A stretch of 64,000 bases of DNA from Terrilactibacillus sp. S3-3 (GTDB taxonomy: Bacteria; Bacillota; Bacilli; Bacillales; Sporolactobacillaceae). Where the stretch lies: assembly GCA_030437565.1 (NCBI GenBank), contig CP129291.1, positions 1,302,001-1,366,000 on the forward strand, in the 5' to 3' direction. The notes under the pieces were generated by a model. It saw only the letters and a program-made list of their open reading frames with translations. It had not been told where the DNA came from and searched no databases. A program made the translations under genes and the position numbers. Below are positions 11,878-22,348 of the stretch, piece by piece (the first letter of the stretch is position 1; the number at the start of each line of letters is the position of its first letter).

Positions 11878-11905
11878 CGGAAAGGATCATCCTTTCCGCC
11901 TTTTC
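11878..11905 (+). terminator. Terminator after secF
   Basis: CGGAAAGGA / TCCTTTCCG, 9 bp with a 3-nt loop, followed by CCTTTTCTCTTTT. Confidence 0.75.
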
Positions 11906-11951
11906 TCTTTTATCAGAATGTGAATGACTTTCAAGTTTTGGAGGTGCGTGT

Positions 11952-12332
11952 ATGAAACGGCAATGGGCGCTGCTTTTTGCGCTTGTTTTTATTTTGATTA
12001 TCGTGCTTTTTTCGATCGCCAATGTCGATATCGTGACGGTGAGTTTCCTGGTTGGCAAAACCCGCATGCCGCTGATCCTAGTGATTGTGGTTTCTGTTCT
12101 GTTCGGAGCTTTGATCATCGGTTCAGTGAGTTACCGGAAAATGATTCAGCTGCAGCGCGCACTGCAGCATTCGGAAAATGAACGAAAAAAAAAACTGCAG
12201 CTGGAGCTGCAGCGCCGGACAGCGGATGAAAGCCTCTCGGACACCGGAAAAGGTGAAAAAGAGGACGAAGAGAAGAAAAACAGCGAACCTGAAATGCCGG
12301 AGATGAGGCGTTCACGCCGCAGCAGGAGATAA
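11952..12332 (+). CDS. LapA-domain (DUF1049) membrane protein
   Basis: Two membrane helices (WALLFALVFILIIVLFSIANV and MPLILVIVVSVLFGALIIG) with the family's N-D-V-V-FL pattern between them, followed by a coiled-coil, highly charged tail ending RRSRRSRR. This is the LipopolysaccharideA-assembly (LapA) domain family; B. subtilis YrvD occupies the same place upstream of recJ. Intact, with a strong TTGGAGGTG site. Role in Gram-positives unknown. Confidence 0.75.
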   Translation: MKRQWALLFALVFILIIVLFSIANVDIVTVSFLVGKTRMPLILVIVVSVLFGALIIGSVSYRKMIQLQRALQHSENERKKKLQLELQRRTADESLSDTGKGEKEDEEKKNSEPEMPEMRRSRRSRR

Positions 12333-12380
12333 GTCAGCCTAAACAGGATAAGAATTTTTTCAAAGAGGTGTGAATGATTT

Positions 12381-14737
12381 ATGCTTAAATCCCGTACACG
12401 ATGGATGATGAGGCAAGCGGATGAAGACAAGGTCCGGGCGCTTTCCGAAGCGATCAATGTTTCACCGATCATCGCCCGACTGCTTGTTTCCAGAGGGATA
12501 GAAGACGCGGCACAAGCCGCTGTTTTTTTGCACCGGGAGAAGATGGATTGGCACGATCCAATGCTTTTGGACGGGATGGCTGGGGCCGTGAAAAGAATAC
12601 GGCGAGCGATAGAAAAGGGCGAAAAAATCGTTGTTTTTGGCGATTATGATGCGGACGGCGTGACATCCACTTCTCTACTTGTTCGCGCACTTAGAAAAAT
12701 GGGAGCGGACGTGTCTTTCTATATTCCCGATCGCTTTAAGGAGGGGTATGGGCCGAATGAACCGGCTTTAACAAGGATCAAACAGAACGGAGCGGCTCTT
12801 GTCGTGACGGTGGATACGGGCATTGCCGCCGCAGAAGAGGCCGCCTATGCCGCTTCGATCGGCCTGGATTATATTATCACTGATCACCATGAACCGCCCG
12901 CTTTTCTTCCGGAAGGCTACGCCGTCATTAATCCGAAAAAGAAGACCAGCACGTATCCTTTCAAAGGACTCTGCGGAGCCGGCGTCGCGTTAAAACTGGT
13001 TCAGGCTCTGATGGGCGATGTCCCGGATGATTTACTCAGTCTTGCCGCAATCGGCACGATCGCCGATCTTGTTCCGCTGGTTGACGAAAATCGACTGATC
13101 GCTGCAAAAGGTCTTTCAGAGATCGAGGGCGGCACATTTTGCGGAGTCGACGCACTTGTGAAAACATGCGGAAATGGCAAAAAAGTAGATAGTGATCTGA
13201 TCGGTTTTCAGCTTGCGCCGCGGCTTAACGCAGCCGGAAGGATGGCGCACGCCGATATGGCCGTCCGGCTGCTGCGACGGATGATGAAGCGGAGGCCGAG
13301 GCCTTGGCAGGGGAGCTGGATCAATTAAACAAAGAACGGAAAGCGACTGTCGAGACCATTGCCGGCGAAGCGGAAAAGCAGGCGCGGGTAGCGGCCGCCA
13401 AACATCAAAAAGCATTCGTTATTGCCGGAGATAATTGGCATCAAGGTGTGATCGGCATCGTCGCTTCGCGGATCGTAGAGACGTTTTACCGGCCGACTAT
13501 TATTTTAAGCATCGATCCGGAAACGGGTCTGGCCAAGGGGTCGGCCCGCAGCATCGACGGATTCAATCTTTATCGCGCGCTGTCAGACTGCAGCGGCTGT
13601 CTTAAACAATTCGGCGGACATGAAATGGCGGCCGGCATGACGCTGCCAAAGGACAACATTGCGTCATTCAGACTGCAGCTGAATCAAGTGGCTGAGGCGG
13701 TTTTGGATGAGCAGACATTGACACCCGTTCAGTGGATAGACAGCCGCTTCGAGGCCGATGAGGCGACGGTCGATCTCATTAATCAATTCGAACAGTTTGC
13801 CCCTTTTGGCACGGCAAACCCGAAACCGGTATTTCAGTTAGCAGCCGCTCCTTTTGCCTCTGCAAAAACCGTTGGACAAAGCGGCAATCATCTCAAAATG
13901 GTGTTCAAAGGTCATGAAGCAGCTTTGGACGGAATCGGTTTCGGGCTGGGCGCCCGAGCGGCCGAACTGGCAGCAGGCGACCATGTCAGCGCTGTCGGTG
14001 AACTTGGTGTTAATGAGTGGAATGGCTTTAGAAAGCCGCAGCTCTTTATTCATGATTTAAAGGTGGACGACTGGCAGTTGTTTGATTGGCGCCATGAACA
14101 GAAGATGAGAGCGAAGATTCGGCAATTGCCGGGTGATGAAACGACGCTGCTCGTCTTTCACCGCGAGACCGAAAAAGAAATCGGATTTCAGGATATTGAA
14201 GATGAACTGACTGTCTATGAAGCCGATTGCCCGATAATACGGGCGAATCTTGTTCTCCTTGATTTGCCGGATCATCTTTCGCAATTAGAAAAACTGGTTG
14301 CCATGAATCCCGGCATCGGGCGGATTTATGCCGTCTTTCATCACAGCAGGGAACACTTTTTCTCCGCTTTTCCAACTCGTGAACATTTTAAGTGGTATTA
14401 TGCGGTCATTAGGCGGGAACAATCTTTTCGCTTATCGCCGATGTTGAAACAGATTGCGAGATACAAAGGCTGGCAAATGGAAACGATTCAATTTATGACG
14501 AAAGTGTTTTTTGAACTGGATTTTGTTAAAATAGAAGGAGATGTGCTGATAAGCAACACGGCGCCGCAAAAAACGCCGTTAACCGCTTCAGAGACTTATC
14601 GGAAACAGCTTAATCAGATGCAGCTGGAAGATAGATTGTGCTATTCTTCGCTGTCCTCTTTGAAAGCATGGTTCAATGAAATAAGGCAAGGCGAATGTAC
14701 GCCGAGTGCGGAGGAGAAATCAGTTCATGGATTATAA
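12381..14737 (+). CDS. recJ: Single-stranded-DNA-specific exonuclease RecJ
   Basis: 5'-3' ssDNA exonuclease of recombination and mismatch repair. DHH-domain motifs are visible: VFGDYDADGVTS (about residue 75), VTVDTGI, ITDHHEPP and LAAIGTIADLVPL; the DHHA1 motif FGGHEMAAGMTL is near residue 420. A long C-terminal extension typical of Bacillales follows, total about 785 residues. One frameshift lies near 13279, within a G/C-rich repeat. The last 11 nt overlap apt. Confidence 0.93.
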
Positions 14738-15242
14738 AAAGTATATCGAGTCAGTGCAGGACTTTCCAAGCAAGCATTATTAATTTTCGGGATATTACAT
14801 CTCTCTTGCAGTATGGAACGGTGTATCAATCGGCGATAAAAGAGCTGGCCGAATTTGCCAGGGAAAAGCAGGCGGAAATCATTGCCGGTCCCGAAGCGCG
14901 CGGCTTTGTGATCGCCAGCCCCCTGGCTCTTTCAATCGGCGCCGGTTTTGTGCCGATTAGAAAAAAAGGCAAATTGCCGCGCGAAGTCGTTGAAGTCACC
15001 TACCAAAAGGAATACGGCCCGGATGTACTGGCTGTTCATAAAGATGCAATCCAACGGGGGGGCAGAGAGTGCTTATTGCTGATGATTTGCTTGCGACGGG
15101 AGGAACGATCGAAGCCTCGATTGAACTTGTGAAACGGCTCGGAGGCATTGTTGTCGGGCTCGCTTTTCTTATTGAGCTTGATGAATTGAAAGGGAGAGAA
15201 CGGCTCGGGGAATATGATATCCGATCGCTCATGACCTACTAG
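14727..15242 (+). CDS. apt: Adenine phosphoribosyltransferase
   Basis: Salvages adenine to AMP with PRPP. It starts [14 protein letters not shown] at ATG 14727 with a GGAGGAG site inside recJ. The core includes [31 protein letters not shown] and, after repair, the PRPP loop ([12 protein letters not shown]). Frameshifts occur near 14765 (between DFP and INFRDIT) and near 15055-15065 in a G run. Length is about 170 residues, as in relatives. Confidence 0.9.
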
Positions 15243-15252
15243 AGGTTCTTGT

Positions 15253-15280
15253 GGAGCGCTCATGACGGGCGCTCTTCATT
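15253..15280 (+). terminator. Weak terminator after apt
   Basis: GAGCGC / GCGCTC across a 9-nt loop, followed by TTCATTTT. The U tract is weak, so read-through into relA is plausible. Confidence 0.45.
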
Positions 15281-15411
15281 TTACCTTGAAAAATGGATAG
15301 AGCTCGGCAAGCGGACTGCCGGACCGGCAAAAACCGGGGATTTGGATGACGCGGCGAATGGCAGCCGTGCTGTGTGTAAATTCTTTTAAATCCGTATGAA
15401 AAAAAAAAAAC

Positions 15412-15440
15412 TTTACTTTATTACAATTTTCTTTAATAAT
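15412..15440 (+). promoter_or_regulatory. Possible relA promoter
   Basis: TTTACT and AATAAT with 17-bp spacing in an AT-rich stretch about 45 nt before the relA start. Confidence 0.4.
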
Positions 15441-15484
15441 AGAGAAAATAAGAGAAACAAGAATCCGCATAAGGTGATGGGTAT

Positions 15485-17661
15485 ATGACGATTCATGAAT
15501 TGATCGAAAAGGCTTCCTCGTATTTGGATGAAGACGATATTGAGGCGATTAAGGAAGCCTATGAGTTTGCTAAAGAAGCGCACAATGGCCAGTATCGCAA
15601 ATCCGGCGATCCTTATATTATTCATCCGGTCGAAGTCGCCGGAATCCTGGTGAGACTTAAGATGGATGCCACAACCATTGTCAGCGGTTTATTGCATGAT
15701 GTCGTAGAGGATACACCCATCACGCTTCCGGATATTCGCAAAAAGTTCGGCGAGAATGTGGCCATTCTTGTTGACGGCGTAACGAAATTAAGGCATTTCG
15801 AATATAAATCCAAAGAAGAACAGCAGGCGGAAAATCACCGGAAAATGTTTGTTGCTATGGCCAGGGATCTGCGCTGTGTGCTGATCAAGCTTGCCGATCG
15901 TCTTCACAATATGCGGACGCTGAAATTTATGTCCAAGGAAAAACAAATTCAAAAAGCGAATGAGACCCTTGAGATCTTTGCCCCCTTGGCTAACAGGCTT
16001 GGTATTTCAGCTATTAAATGGGAACTTGAAGACATTTCATTGCGCTATCTCAACCCCCAGCAGTACTACAGAATCGTCAACCTCATGAAGCAAAAAAGGA
16101 ATGAACGGGAAGCCTATATCCAGAAAGTGGTTGAAGAAGTCGCCAAACATGTGAAAGACGTTCATATTGCAGCTGAAATCTCCGGTCGCCCCAAACACAT
16201 TTACAGCATCTATCGAAAAATGGTCAATCAACATAAACAATTTAACGAAATCTATGATCTCTTTGCGGTCAGGATAATCGTCAAAAGCATCAAAGACTGC
16301 TATGCAGTCCTCGGCATTATTCACACGCATTGGAAGCCGATGCCGGGGCGCTTTAAAGACTATATCGCGATGCCCAAGGCCAATATGTACCAATCGCTGC
16401 ATACAACCGTGATCGGCCCCAAAGGAGACCCGCTGGAGGTACAGATTCGCACGGAAGAAATGCATGAGGTAGCTGAATACGGGATCGCCGCCCACTGGGC
16501 CTACAAAGAGGGAAAAAGCAAGAATATTAATAATAAATTTGAAGATAAACTGACGTGGTTCCGCGAGATTCTTGAATGGCAGAATGAAACGGAAGATGCC
16601 AAAGAGTTCATGGAATCTTTAAAGATGGACTTGTTTTCCGACACGGTTTTTGTTTTTACACCGAAAGGCGACGTGATTGAGCTGCCGGTCGGGTCTGTGC
16701 CGATTGATTTTGCTTACCGTATTCATACGGAAATTGGCAATCAGACGGTTGGATCGCGAGTTAACGGCAAAATCGTGCGCTTGATTGATTATCAGTTAAA
16801 AACCGGTGATATCGTTGAAGTCATGACAACAAAACATTCTTACGGTCCAAGCCGCGACTGGCTTAAGATTACGAAAAGCTCCGCTGCCAGAAATAAAATC
16901 AAACAATGGTTCAAACGGCAAAGGCGGGAAGAAAATGTGGCGAAAGGCCGGGAAATGATTGAAAAAGAACTCAAAAACCAAGGCTTCAGCGCCAAAGATA
17001 TTTTAACTGAGGAAAACATCGAGGGTGTGGTCAAGAAGTATAACTTCTCCCATGAAAATGAATTGTACGCGGCTGTCGGTTACAACGGCATTCCGACAAA
17101 ACAAGTTGTGTCGCGGCTGACCGATAAATTACGGAAGACGAAAGAGCCCGATCCGGAAGAGGTTCTTAAGGCTTTTCCGGATGTCAAAAATTATACAAGC
17201 CATCGCAAGCCGTCTTCGGGGGTTCGGGTCAAGGGTGTTGATAATTTATTAATCCGCCTGGCAAAATGCTGCAATCCGGTGCCGGAGACGCCATTGTCGG
17301 CTATATTACAAAAGGTCGCGGTGTGACGATCCATCGTGCGGACTGTCCCAATGTTCACAATGAGGAGAGCACGGAGCGTTTGCTCGAAGTTGAGTGGGAA
17401 AATAATGAGGAAAAGTCGAAGCAATATAATGTAGATATCGAAATTACCGGCTATGACCGCAGCGGACTGCTCAATGAGGTGCTGCAGTGTGTCTCGGAAA
17501 CGCATACGACAATTAATGCGGTTTCCGGTAAAGGGGACAAAAACAAAGTGGCGCATATCCATATGACGATTGCGATCAACAACATCAGCCACTTGCGGCG
17601 CGTTGTCGATCGAATCAAGCGGATTTCCGATATTTATTCTGTCCGCCGGGTCATGCAATAG
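15485..17661 (+). CDS. relA: Bifunctional (p)ppGpp synthetase/hydrolase
   Basis: Stringent-response enzyme of the Rel type. Domains in order: HD hydrolase ([41 protein letters not shown]), synthetase ([29 protein letters not shown]), TGS ([27 protein letters not shown], positions about 390-440) and C-terminal ACT. Both catalytic domains look complete, so hydrolysis and synthesis are expected. Start ATG 15485. One base is missing near 17282, where [12 protein letters not shown] should run on. Confidence 0.94.
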
Positions 17662-17682
17662 AAAGAGAAGGAGACGCGAGTG

Positions 17683-18131
17683 ATGAGAGTAGTTGTTCAG
17701 CGGTCGAAAGCAGCCAGCGTGACAGTTGATCATCAGATTGTCGGCCGGATCGATGCCGGGCTCATGCTGCTTGTCGGGATAATAAAAAAGGCGATACAAT
17801 GGATGATATTAAGTATGTTGCCGATAAAGTAGCTGGTTTGCGGATTTTTGAGGACAGCGAAGGAAAAATGAACCGGTCGGTCATCGACACTGGAGGCGGT
17901 GTGTTATCCATCTCGCAATTTACATTGTATGGCGATGTACGAAAAGGGCGGCGGCCGAGTTTTGGCGAAGCGGCCGGATCCGATGAGGCAAAACCTTTGT
18001 ACGAAGTGTTTAATAACTGTTTAAGGAGCAAGGGGCTGACTGTCGAAACGGGGATTTTTGGTGCGATGATGGACGTCTCTTTTACAAATGACGGCCCGGT
18101 CACGATTATTGTTGAAAGCAAAGAAAAATGA
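17683..18131 (+). CDS. dtd: D-aminoacyl-tRNA deacylase
   Basis: Removes D-amino acids from tRNA. N-terminal [15 protein letters not shown], then [20 protein letters not shown], which holds the conserved SQFTL and GxRPSF motifs. A frameshift near 17781-17790 separates LLVG from [11 protein letters not shown] 17683 sits behind AAGGAG. Lies 21 nt after relA, probably in the same transcript, as in B. subtilis. Confidence 0.9.
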
Positions 18132-18143
18132 TTAAATAACGTT

Positions 18144-18190
18144 TTTTTTTTTTTTGGGCGATCCTAACAGAAAAAGAAGGGATCGCCCGC
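18144..18190 (+). other. T tract followed by hairpin in front of a small ORF
   Basis: A run of about 14 T is followed by a near-perfect inverted repeat (GGGCGATCC / GGGATCGCCC, 14-nt loop). The T run precedes the stem, so it is not a terminator on the plus strand; on the minus strand the stem would be followed by A. The 3' arm overlaps the candidate ribosome site of the next ORF. Confidence 0.5.
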
Positions 18191-18191
18191 C

Positions 18192-18347
18192 ATGCGCACA
18201 AAACCATTACACTGGACGAAAATGGTCTACAAGCCGAATGAAACGAAAGAAGCTTTTCTTCTGCTGGAAATGAGTGACGAATCTCCGGATCCGACTCTTT
18301 TTCGAACAGAAAACATACCTGCGGAAAAAAGGAAACACAGGAGATAA
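18192..18347 (+). CDS. Small hypothetical protein (51 aa)
   Basis: Uninterrupted 51-codon ORF from ATG 18192 with AGAAGGGA about 9 nt upstream. It begins MRTKPLHWTKMVYKPNETKE and ends in a basic tail (AEKRKHRR). No membrane segment. I do not recognise it. It sits between dtd and repeat copy 1, whose first base lies only 4 nt after the stop. It could be real or chance; codon use looks ordinary. Confidence 0.4.
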   Translation: MRTKPLHWTKMVYKPNETKEAFLLLEMSDESPDPTLFRTENIPAEKRKHRR

Positions 18348-18350
18348 GCT

Positions 18351-18593
18351 GAAACTTCAATCAGTGGGGGCTTTTCGACGCACAGGAAGTGCTAGTGCAG
18401 GCGTTGCGACAGGACGTCGCGTTTTTAGCCTGCTTCATCCCCGACTGATTGTTAGCTCTTGCCCACAGGACGTGGCGGTTTTAGTCTGTGTTCCTAAGAT
18501 CAGGCTTTTACGGGCAGTTATCTCCTACCTATCTTCTTCGAACTCATTAAAGCCTTGAGGCGGGAGTCTTACTGCCCGTTAATGCGGGATAAA
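18351..18593 (+). repeat. Dispersed structured repeat, copy 1 (variant)
   Basis: First of three related intergenic repeats. It opens GAAACTTCAATCAGTGGGG and closes CCCGTTAATGCGGGATAAA. The outer stem CAATCAGTGGGG (18358-18369) pairs with CCCCGACTGATTG (18439-18451). Between these arms are extra hairpins GCAC-AGGAA-GTGC (18380-18392) and GCGAC-AGGAC-GTCGC (18406-18420), the latter nested in GCAGGC / GCCTGC. A third, CCAC-AGGAC-GTGG, follows at 18463-18474. The 3' half is a long stem, GGGCAGT-CTCC... / ...GGAG-ACTGCCC. Compared with the other copies, a segment has been lost between two AGGA hairpins and a new module gained inside the first stem. Confidence 0.85.
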
Positions 18594-18617
18594 GTTAGGC
18601 CTATCTTTTAGAACATC

Positions 18618-18646
18618 TTGACAATCGCCGGGATACTACGTAACAT
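18618..18646 (+). promoter_or_regulatory. Sigma-A promoter of the hisS-aspS T-box transcript
   Basis: Consensus TTGACA (18618-18623), 17-bp spacer and TAACAT (18641-18646), immediately upstream of the T-box leader. Confidence 0.7.
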
Positions 18647-18654
18647 AGAATAGG

Positions 18655-18937
18655 ATAAAATGATGTGAAAATGAAAACCGATGATAAAGACGAGTCATTA
18701 GCATGGCCGCCCTAAGAGAGGATTTGCCGCAGGCTGAGAGCAATCCGGCCGGCCTTAATGAACGGACACTTTGGAAGGTGCCCTCTGAAATCGACAAGAG
18801 ATTAGGAAGGGCCGCTCGCTGGGCGTTAACCGGTCCCGAGGAAGCCGCCCTCTTTGGCGCGCTTCAAAAAAGGGTGGCACCGCGGATTAATATTTCGTCC
18901 CTTGTTTGTTGTATTTACAATGAACAAGGGCTTTTTT
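18655..18937 (+). promoter_or_regulatory. T-box riboswitch controlling hisS-aspS
   Basis: tRNA-sensing leader. The T-box core AGGGTGGCACCGCGG is at 18871-18885. Stem I features AGAGAGG (18714-18720) and GGCTGAGAG are visible. The terminator stem CCCTTGTT / AACAAGGG followed by CTTTTTT spans 18899-18937. The presumed specifier region near 18760-18775 (AATGAACGGACACTTTGG) contains overlapping GAC (Asp) and CAC (His) triplets, so I cannot say by eye which tRNA is read. Both enzymes of the operon, HisRS and AspRS, would fit. Uncharged tRNA would stabilise the antiterminator and turn on the operon. Confidence 0.9.
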
Positions 18938-18984
18938 ATGCTATAAAAAGACATAAAAGCAGCGAAATAAAAAATCAGGCCAAG

Positions 18985-19100
18985 GCGTGAATTCGCCGGC
19001 GGGTAAACCTCAAATTCGCAGGTTAGGGCCTGAATCAGCGGTAAGGTTCCCAACCTGCGGCTAACCGGGCCTGAATATGCGAATCGCGGCGGCATGCGAG
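18985..19100 (+). repeat. Inverted and direct repeat cluster between T-box and hisS
   Basis: Short interleaved repeats: GGGCCTGAAT twice (19026-19035, 19067-19076), GCAGGTT / AACCTGC (19018-19024, 19052-19058) and GGTTAG / CTAACC (19021-19026, 19061-19066). These give at least two competing hairpins in the untranslated region after the attenuator. No ORF of note. Confidence 0.6.
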
Positions 19101-19186
19101 TTTAAAGACGGGTTTCTTGATTTTCATTTATCTTTTTAAAAAAAGATGTACAAGGTTGAGCAAATACAGCATGGGGAGGGATCAGA

Positions 19187-20453
19187 TTGACGATTCAGAT
19201 ACCTAGAGGAACGCAGGATATTTTGCCGGAGACGGTTGCCGAATGGCAAATGATTGAAGCGAAGGCGCGGGAAATATGCCGTCTGTTCAATTAAAAAAGA
19301 AATCAGAACGCCAATGTTTGAATACACCGATCTGTTTCAGCGCGGAGTCGGCGATACGACGGATATTGTTCAGAAAGAAATGTACACTTTTGAAGATAGA
19401 GGCGGAAGGAGCCTGACACTGAGGCCGGAAGGAACGGCGTCGGTTGTACGCGCTTTTGTCGAACATAAGTTGTTCGGCCGGCCCAATCAGCCGACAAAAC
19501 TTTTTTACATCGGACCAATGTTTCGTTATGAACGGCCGCAATCGGGGAGAATGCGCCAGTTCACCCAATTCGGCGTTGAGGCGTTAGGTTCAAGCGATCC
19601 GGCAATCGATGCCGAAGTGATCGCGCTGGCGATGACATTCTATCGTCAGCTCGGCCTAAAGAATTTGAAACTGGTGCTGAACAGTCTCGGCGATCCGGAA
19701 AGCCGCAAAGCGCACCGCGAAGCTTTAATCGCCCATTTCAAACCGTCGATTCATGAATTCTGCAAGGATTGCCAAAACCGGCTTGAGAAAAATCCGCTTA
19801 GAATTCTAGACTGTAAAGTGGATCACGATCACCCGCTAATGGCGTCGGCACCTTCCATTACGGACTATTTAAATCCTGCCTCGCACGACTATTTTGAACA
19901 AGTGAAAGCGATTCTTGATGACATGGGGATCGCCTACGAACTTGATCCGACACTTGTCAGAGGTCTGGATTATTACAATCACACGACGTTTGAAATCATG
20001 GGCGCCAGCTTTGGTGCGATCACGACGCTCACAGGCGGCGGCCGTTATAATGGACTGGTTAGTGAACTGGGCGGCCCTGAGACACCCGGCGTCGGTTTCG
20101 CTCTCAGCATCGAAAGACTCCTGCTTGCTTTAGAAGCGGAAAAGGTGACTTCAACAAATACGGAACGTTTAGACTGCTTCGTCGCGGCGATTGGCGACAA
20201 AGCGAAGCAGAAAACACCGGGTATCCTGTACAATTTGCGCCGCGCGGGGCTTAGCGCCGAGCGCGACTACATGGATCGAAAAGTCAAAGCACAGTTCAAA
20301 CAGGCCGATCGTTTATTGGCTAAATTCGTCATTGTTATTGGCGATGAAGAGTTGGAGAAACAGGCCGCCAATGTGAAAAACATGGCAACCGGCGAGCAAC
20401 AGGAAGTTTCTATTAGCGAACTTGTCGATTATTTAAGATCAAATATTAAATGA
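19187..20453 (+). CDS. hisS: Histidyl-tRNA synthetase
   Basis: Class II aaRS. The start is TTG 19187 after GGGGAGGG, giving [16 protein letters not shown]. Motif 2 region [25 protein letters not shown], the histidine A-box [14 protein letters not shown] and motif 3 [13 protein letters not shown] are present, plus a C-terminal anticodon-binding domain. One base is missing near 19292: FN is followed by a false stop where [12 protein letters not shown] should continue. First gene of the T-box-controlled operon with aspS. Confidence 0.94.
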
Positions 20454-20467
20454 TGAGGTGGAAAGGC

Positions 20468-22240
20468 ATGTATCGAAACGCATATTGCGGCGAATTAACG
20501 GAAGCACAGGCCGGACAGACAGTCAAACTGGCCGGCTGGGTTCAGCGAAGAAGAGATTTAGGGGGATTGATTTTCATTGATCTGCGCGATCGCAGCGGCA
20601 TCGTGCAAATCGTTTTCAATCCGGAAGTGTCTGAAGAAGCGCTTCATTTGGCAGAAGTCGTGAGGAGCGAATATGTCGTCACGGTTTCCGGCCAAGTGGT
20701 AAAACGAGACGAAGAGTCGGTGAATGATAAAATAGCAACGGGCCGCATTGAAGTGCTCGTGAGCAGCATGACGGTGCTGAACAAATCGAGACGCCTCCGT
20801 TTGCCATTGAAGATCATGCGGATACGTCCGAGGACGTACGGCTGAAATACCGTTATCTGGATTTACGGCGTCCGGAAATGCTGGAAACATTTAAAATGCG
20901 CCACCAAATCACGAGATATTTACGCCACTTTTTAGATGAAAAAGGCTTTATGGATATTGAAACGCCGATTTTAACGAAGAGCACGCCTGAAGGGGCGCGT
21001 GATTATCTCGTGCCAAGCCGCGTGCACCCTGGGGAATTTTATGCACTGCCGCAGTCGCCGCAATTATTCAAGCAGCTGCTGATGGTCTCGGGAATGGAAA
21101 AATATTATCAAATTGCCCGCTGTTTTCGGGACGAAGATTTGCGCGCCGACAGGCAGCCTGAGTTTACGCAAGTCGATATTGAAATGTCATTTTTTGAACA
21201 AGAACCTTTTATGACGATGATTGAAGACATGCTGGCCGGCCTCGTCAAAGAAGTTAAGGGGATTGATATTCCCCGGCCGTTCAAGCGCCTGCCGCCGTAC
21301 GCCGAAGCGATGGCTCGCTATGGCAGCGACAAACCGGATACGCGGTTCGGCATGGAACTGATTGATCTAACCGATATTGCGAGCGGCTGCTCATTTAAAG
21401 TATTCAATCAGGCAGCGGCCGGCGGCGGACAAGTGAAAGCCTTGAATGTTAAAGGCGAAGCGGCCCGCTATTCTCGCAAAACGGTTGAGGACCTAAAAGA
21501 GGTTGTAGCACCTTATGGGGCCAAAGGGCTGGCATGGATGAAAATTGAAGAGGGAACGATCAAAGGCCCGATTGCCAAATTCTTTGAAAAAGAAGTTGCC
21601 GATAGAATCATAGAAAGAACGGAAGCGGAGGACGGGGATTTATTGCTCTTTGTCGCCGATTCGAAAAAAAAGTGGTGGCCGACAGTCTTGGCGCCTTGCG
21701 CTTGAAATTAGGCAAAGATTTGAATCTGATCGACGAGTCGGCGTTTAATTTTCTTTGGGTTACGGAATTTCCGCTGCTTACTTATAGTGAAGAAGAGGGC
21801 GCTATCTTGCCGAACACCATCCATTTACGATGCCGATGGTCGAAGACTTGGATAAAATCGATTCGGATCCGGGCAGCGTCCGCGCTCAGGCATATGATGT
21901 CGTTCTTAACGGCTTTGAACTTGGCGGAGGGTCGCAGCGGATCTTCAAGCGCGACATTCAGGAAAAAATGTTCAAAGTGCTCGGGTTTACGAAAGAAAGA
22001 GCTGAGAGCCAGTTTGGTTTCTTAATGGAAGCCTTTGAATACGGCACGCCTCCACACGGCGGCCTTGCACTGGGCTTAGACAGACTTGTGATGCTGCTTG
22101 CCGGCCGCACGAATCTGCGCGACACCATTGCTTTTCCGAAAACAGCCAGCGCTTCCTGCCTGCTGACAAAAGCGCCGAGCGAAGTGAGCCAGGCCCAGCT
22201 TGACGAATTGCATTTGGATGTTGCCAGTTTGCTGAAGTGA
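20468..22240 (+). CDS. aspS: Aspartyl-tRNA synthetase
   Basis: Class IIb aaRS. The N-terminal OB domain ([20 protein letters not shown]) binds the anticodon. The catalytic core holds [10 protein letters not shown]-type and [19 protein letters not shown] motif 2. The bacterial GAD insert (about residues 290-420) and motif 3 [13 protein letters not shown] follow. ATG 20468 has GAGGTGG upstream. Frameshifts lie near 20790, 21668 and 21805; the repaired protein is about 590 residues, normal for bacterial AspRS. Confidence 0.94.
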
Positions 22241-22281
22241 CACCTGCTTAGCTGAACGCTCGCTCGGGAGCGGATGATGAA

Positions 22282-22300
22282 GACTCCGGCAGGGAGTTTT
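22282..22300 (+). terminator. Terminator after aspS
   Basis: ACTCC / GGAGT with a 5-nt loop followed by TTTTGCTT; short but correctly placed before the 6S RNA promoter. Confidence 0.5.
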
Positions 22301-22310
22301 GCTTAACCGG

Positions 22311-22340
22311 TTGCGGAAGGTTTCAAAATATGATATATTG
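22311..22340 (+). promoter_or_regulatory. Promoter of the 6S RNA gene
   Basis: TTGCGG and TATATT with 18-bp spacing; initiation is expected near 22347-22350. Confidence 0.55.
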
Positions 22341-22348
22341 AATATAGG

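Noticed and set aside
18351-18593. CRISPR array (spaced short repeats)
   Set aside because: The repeated units are palindromic hairpins with covarying stems, irregular spacing and no spacers of constant length.
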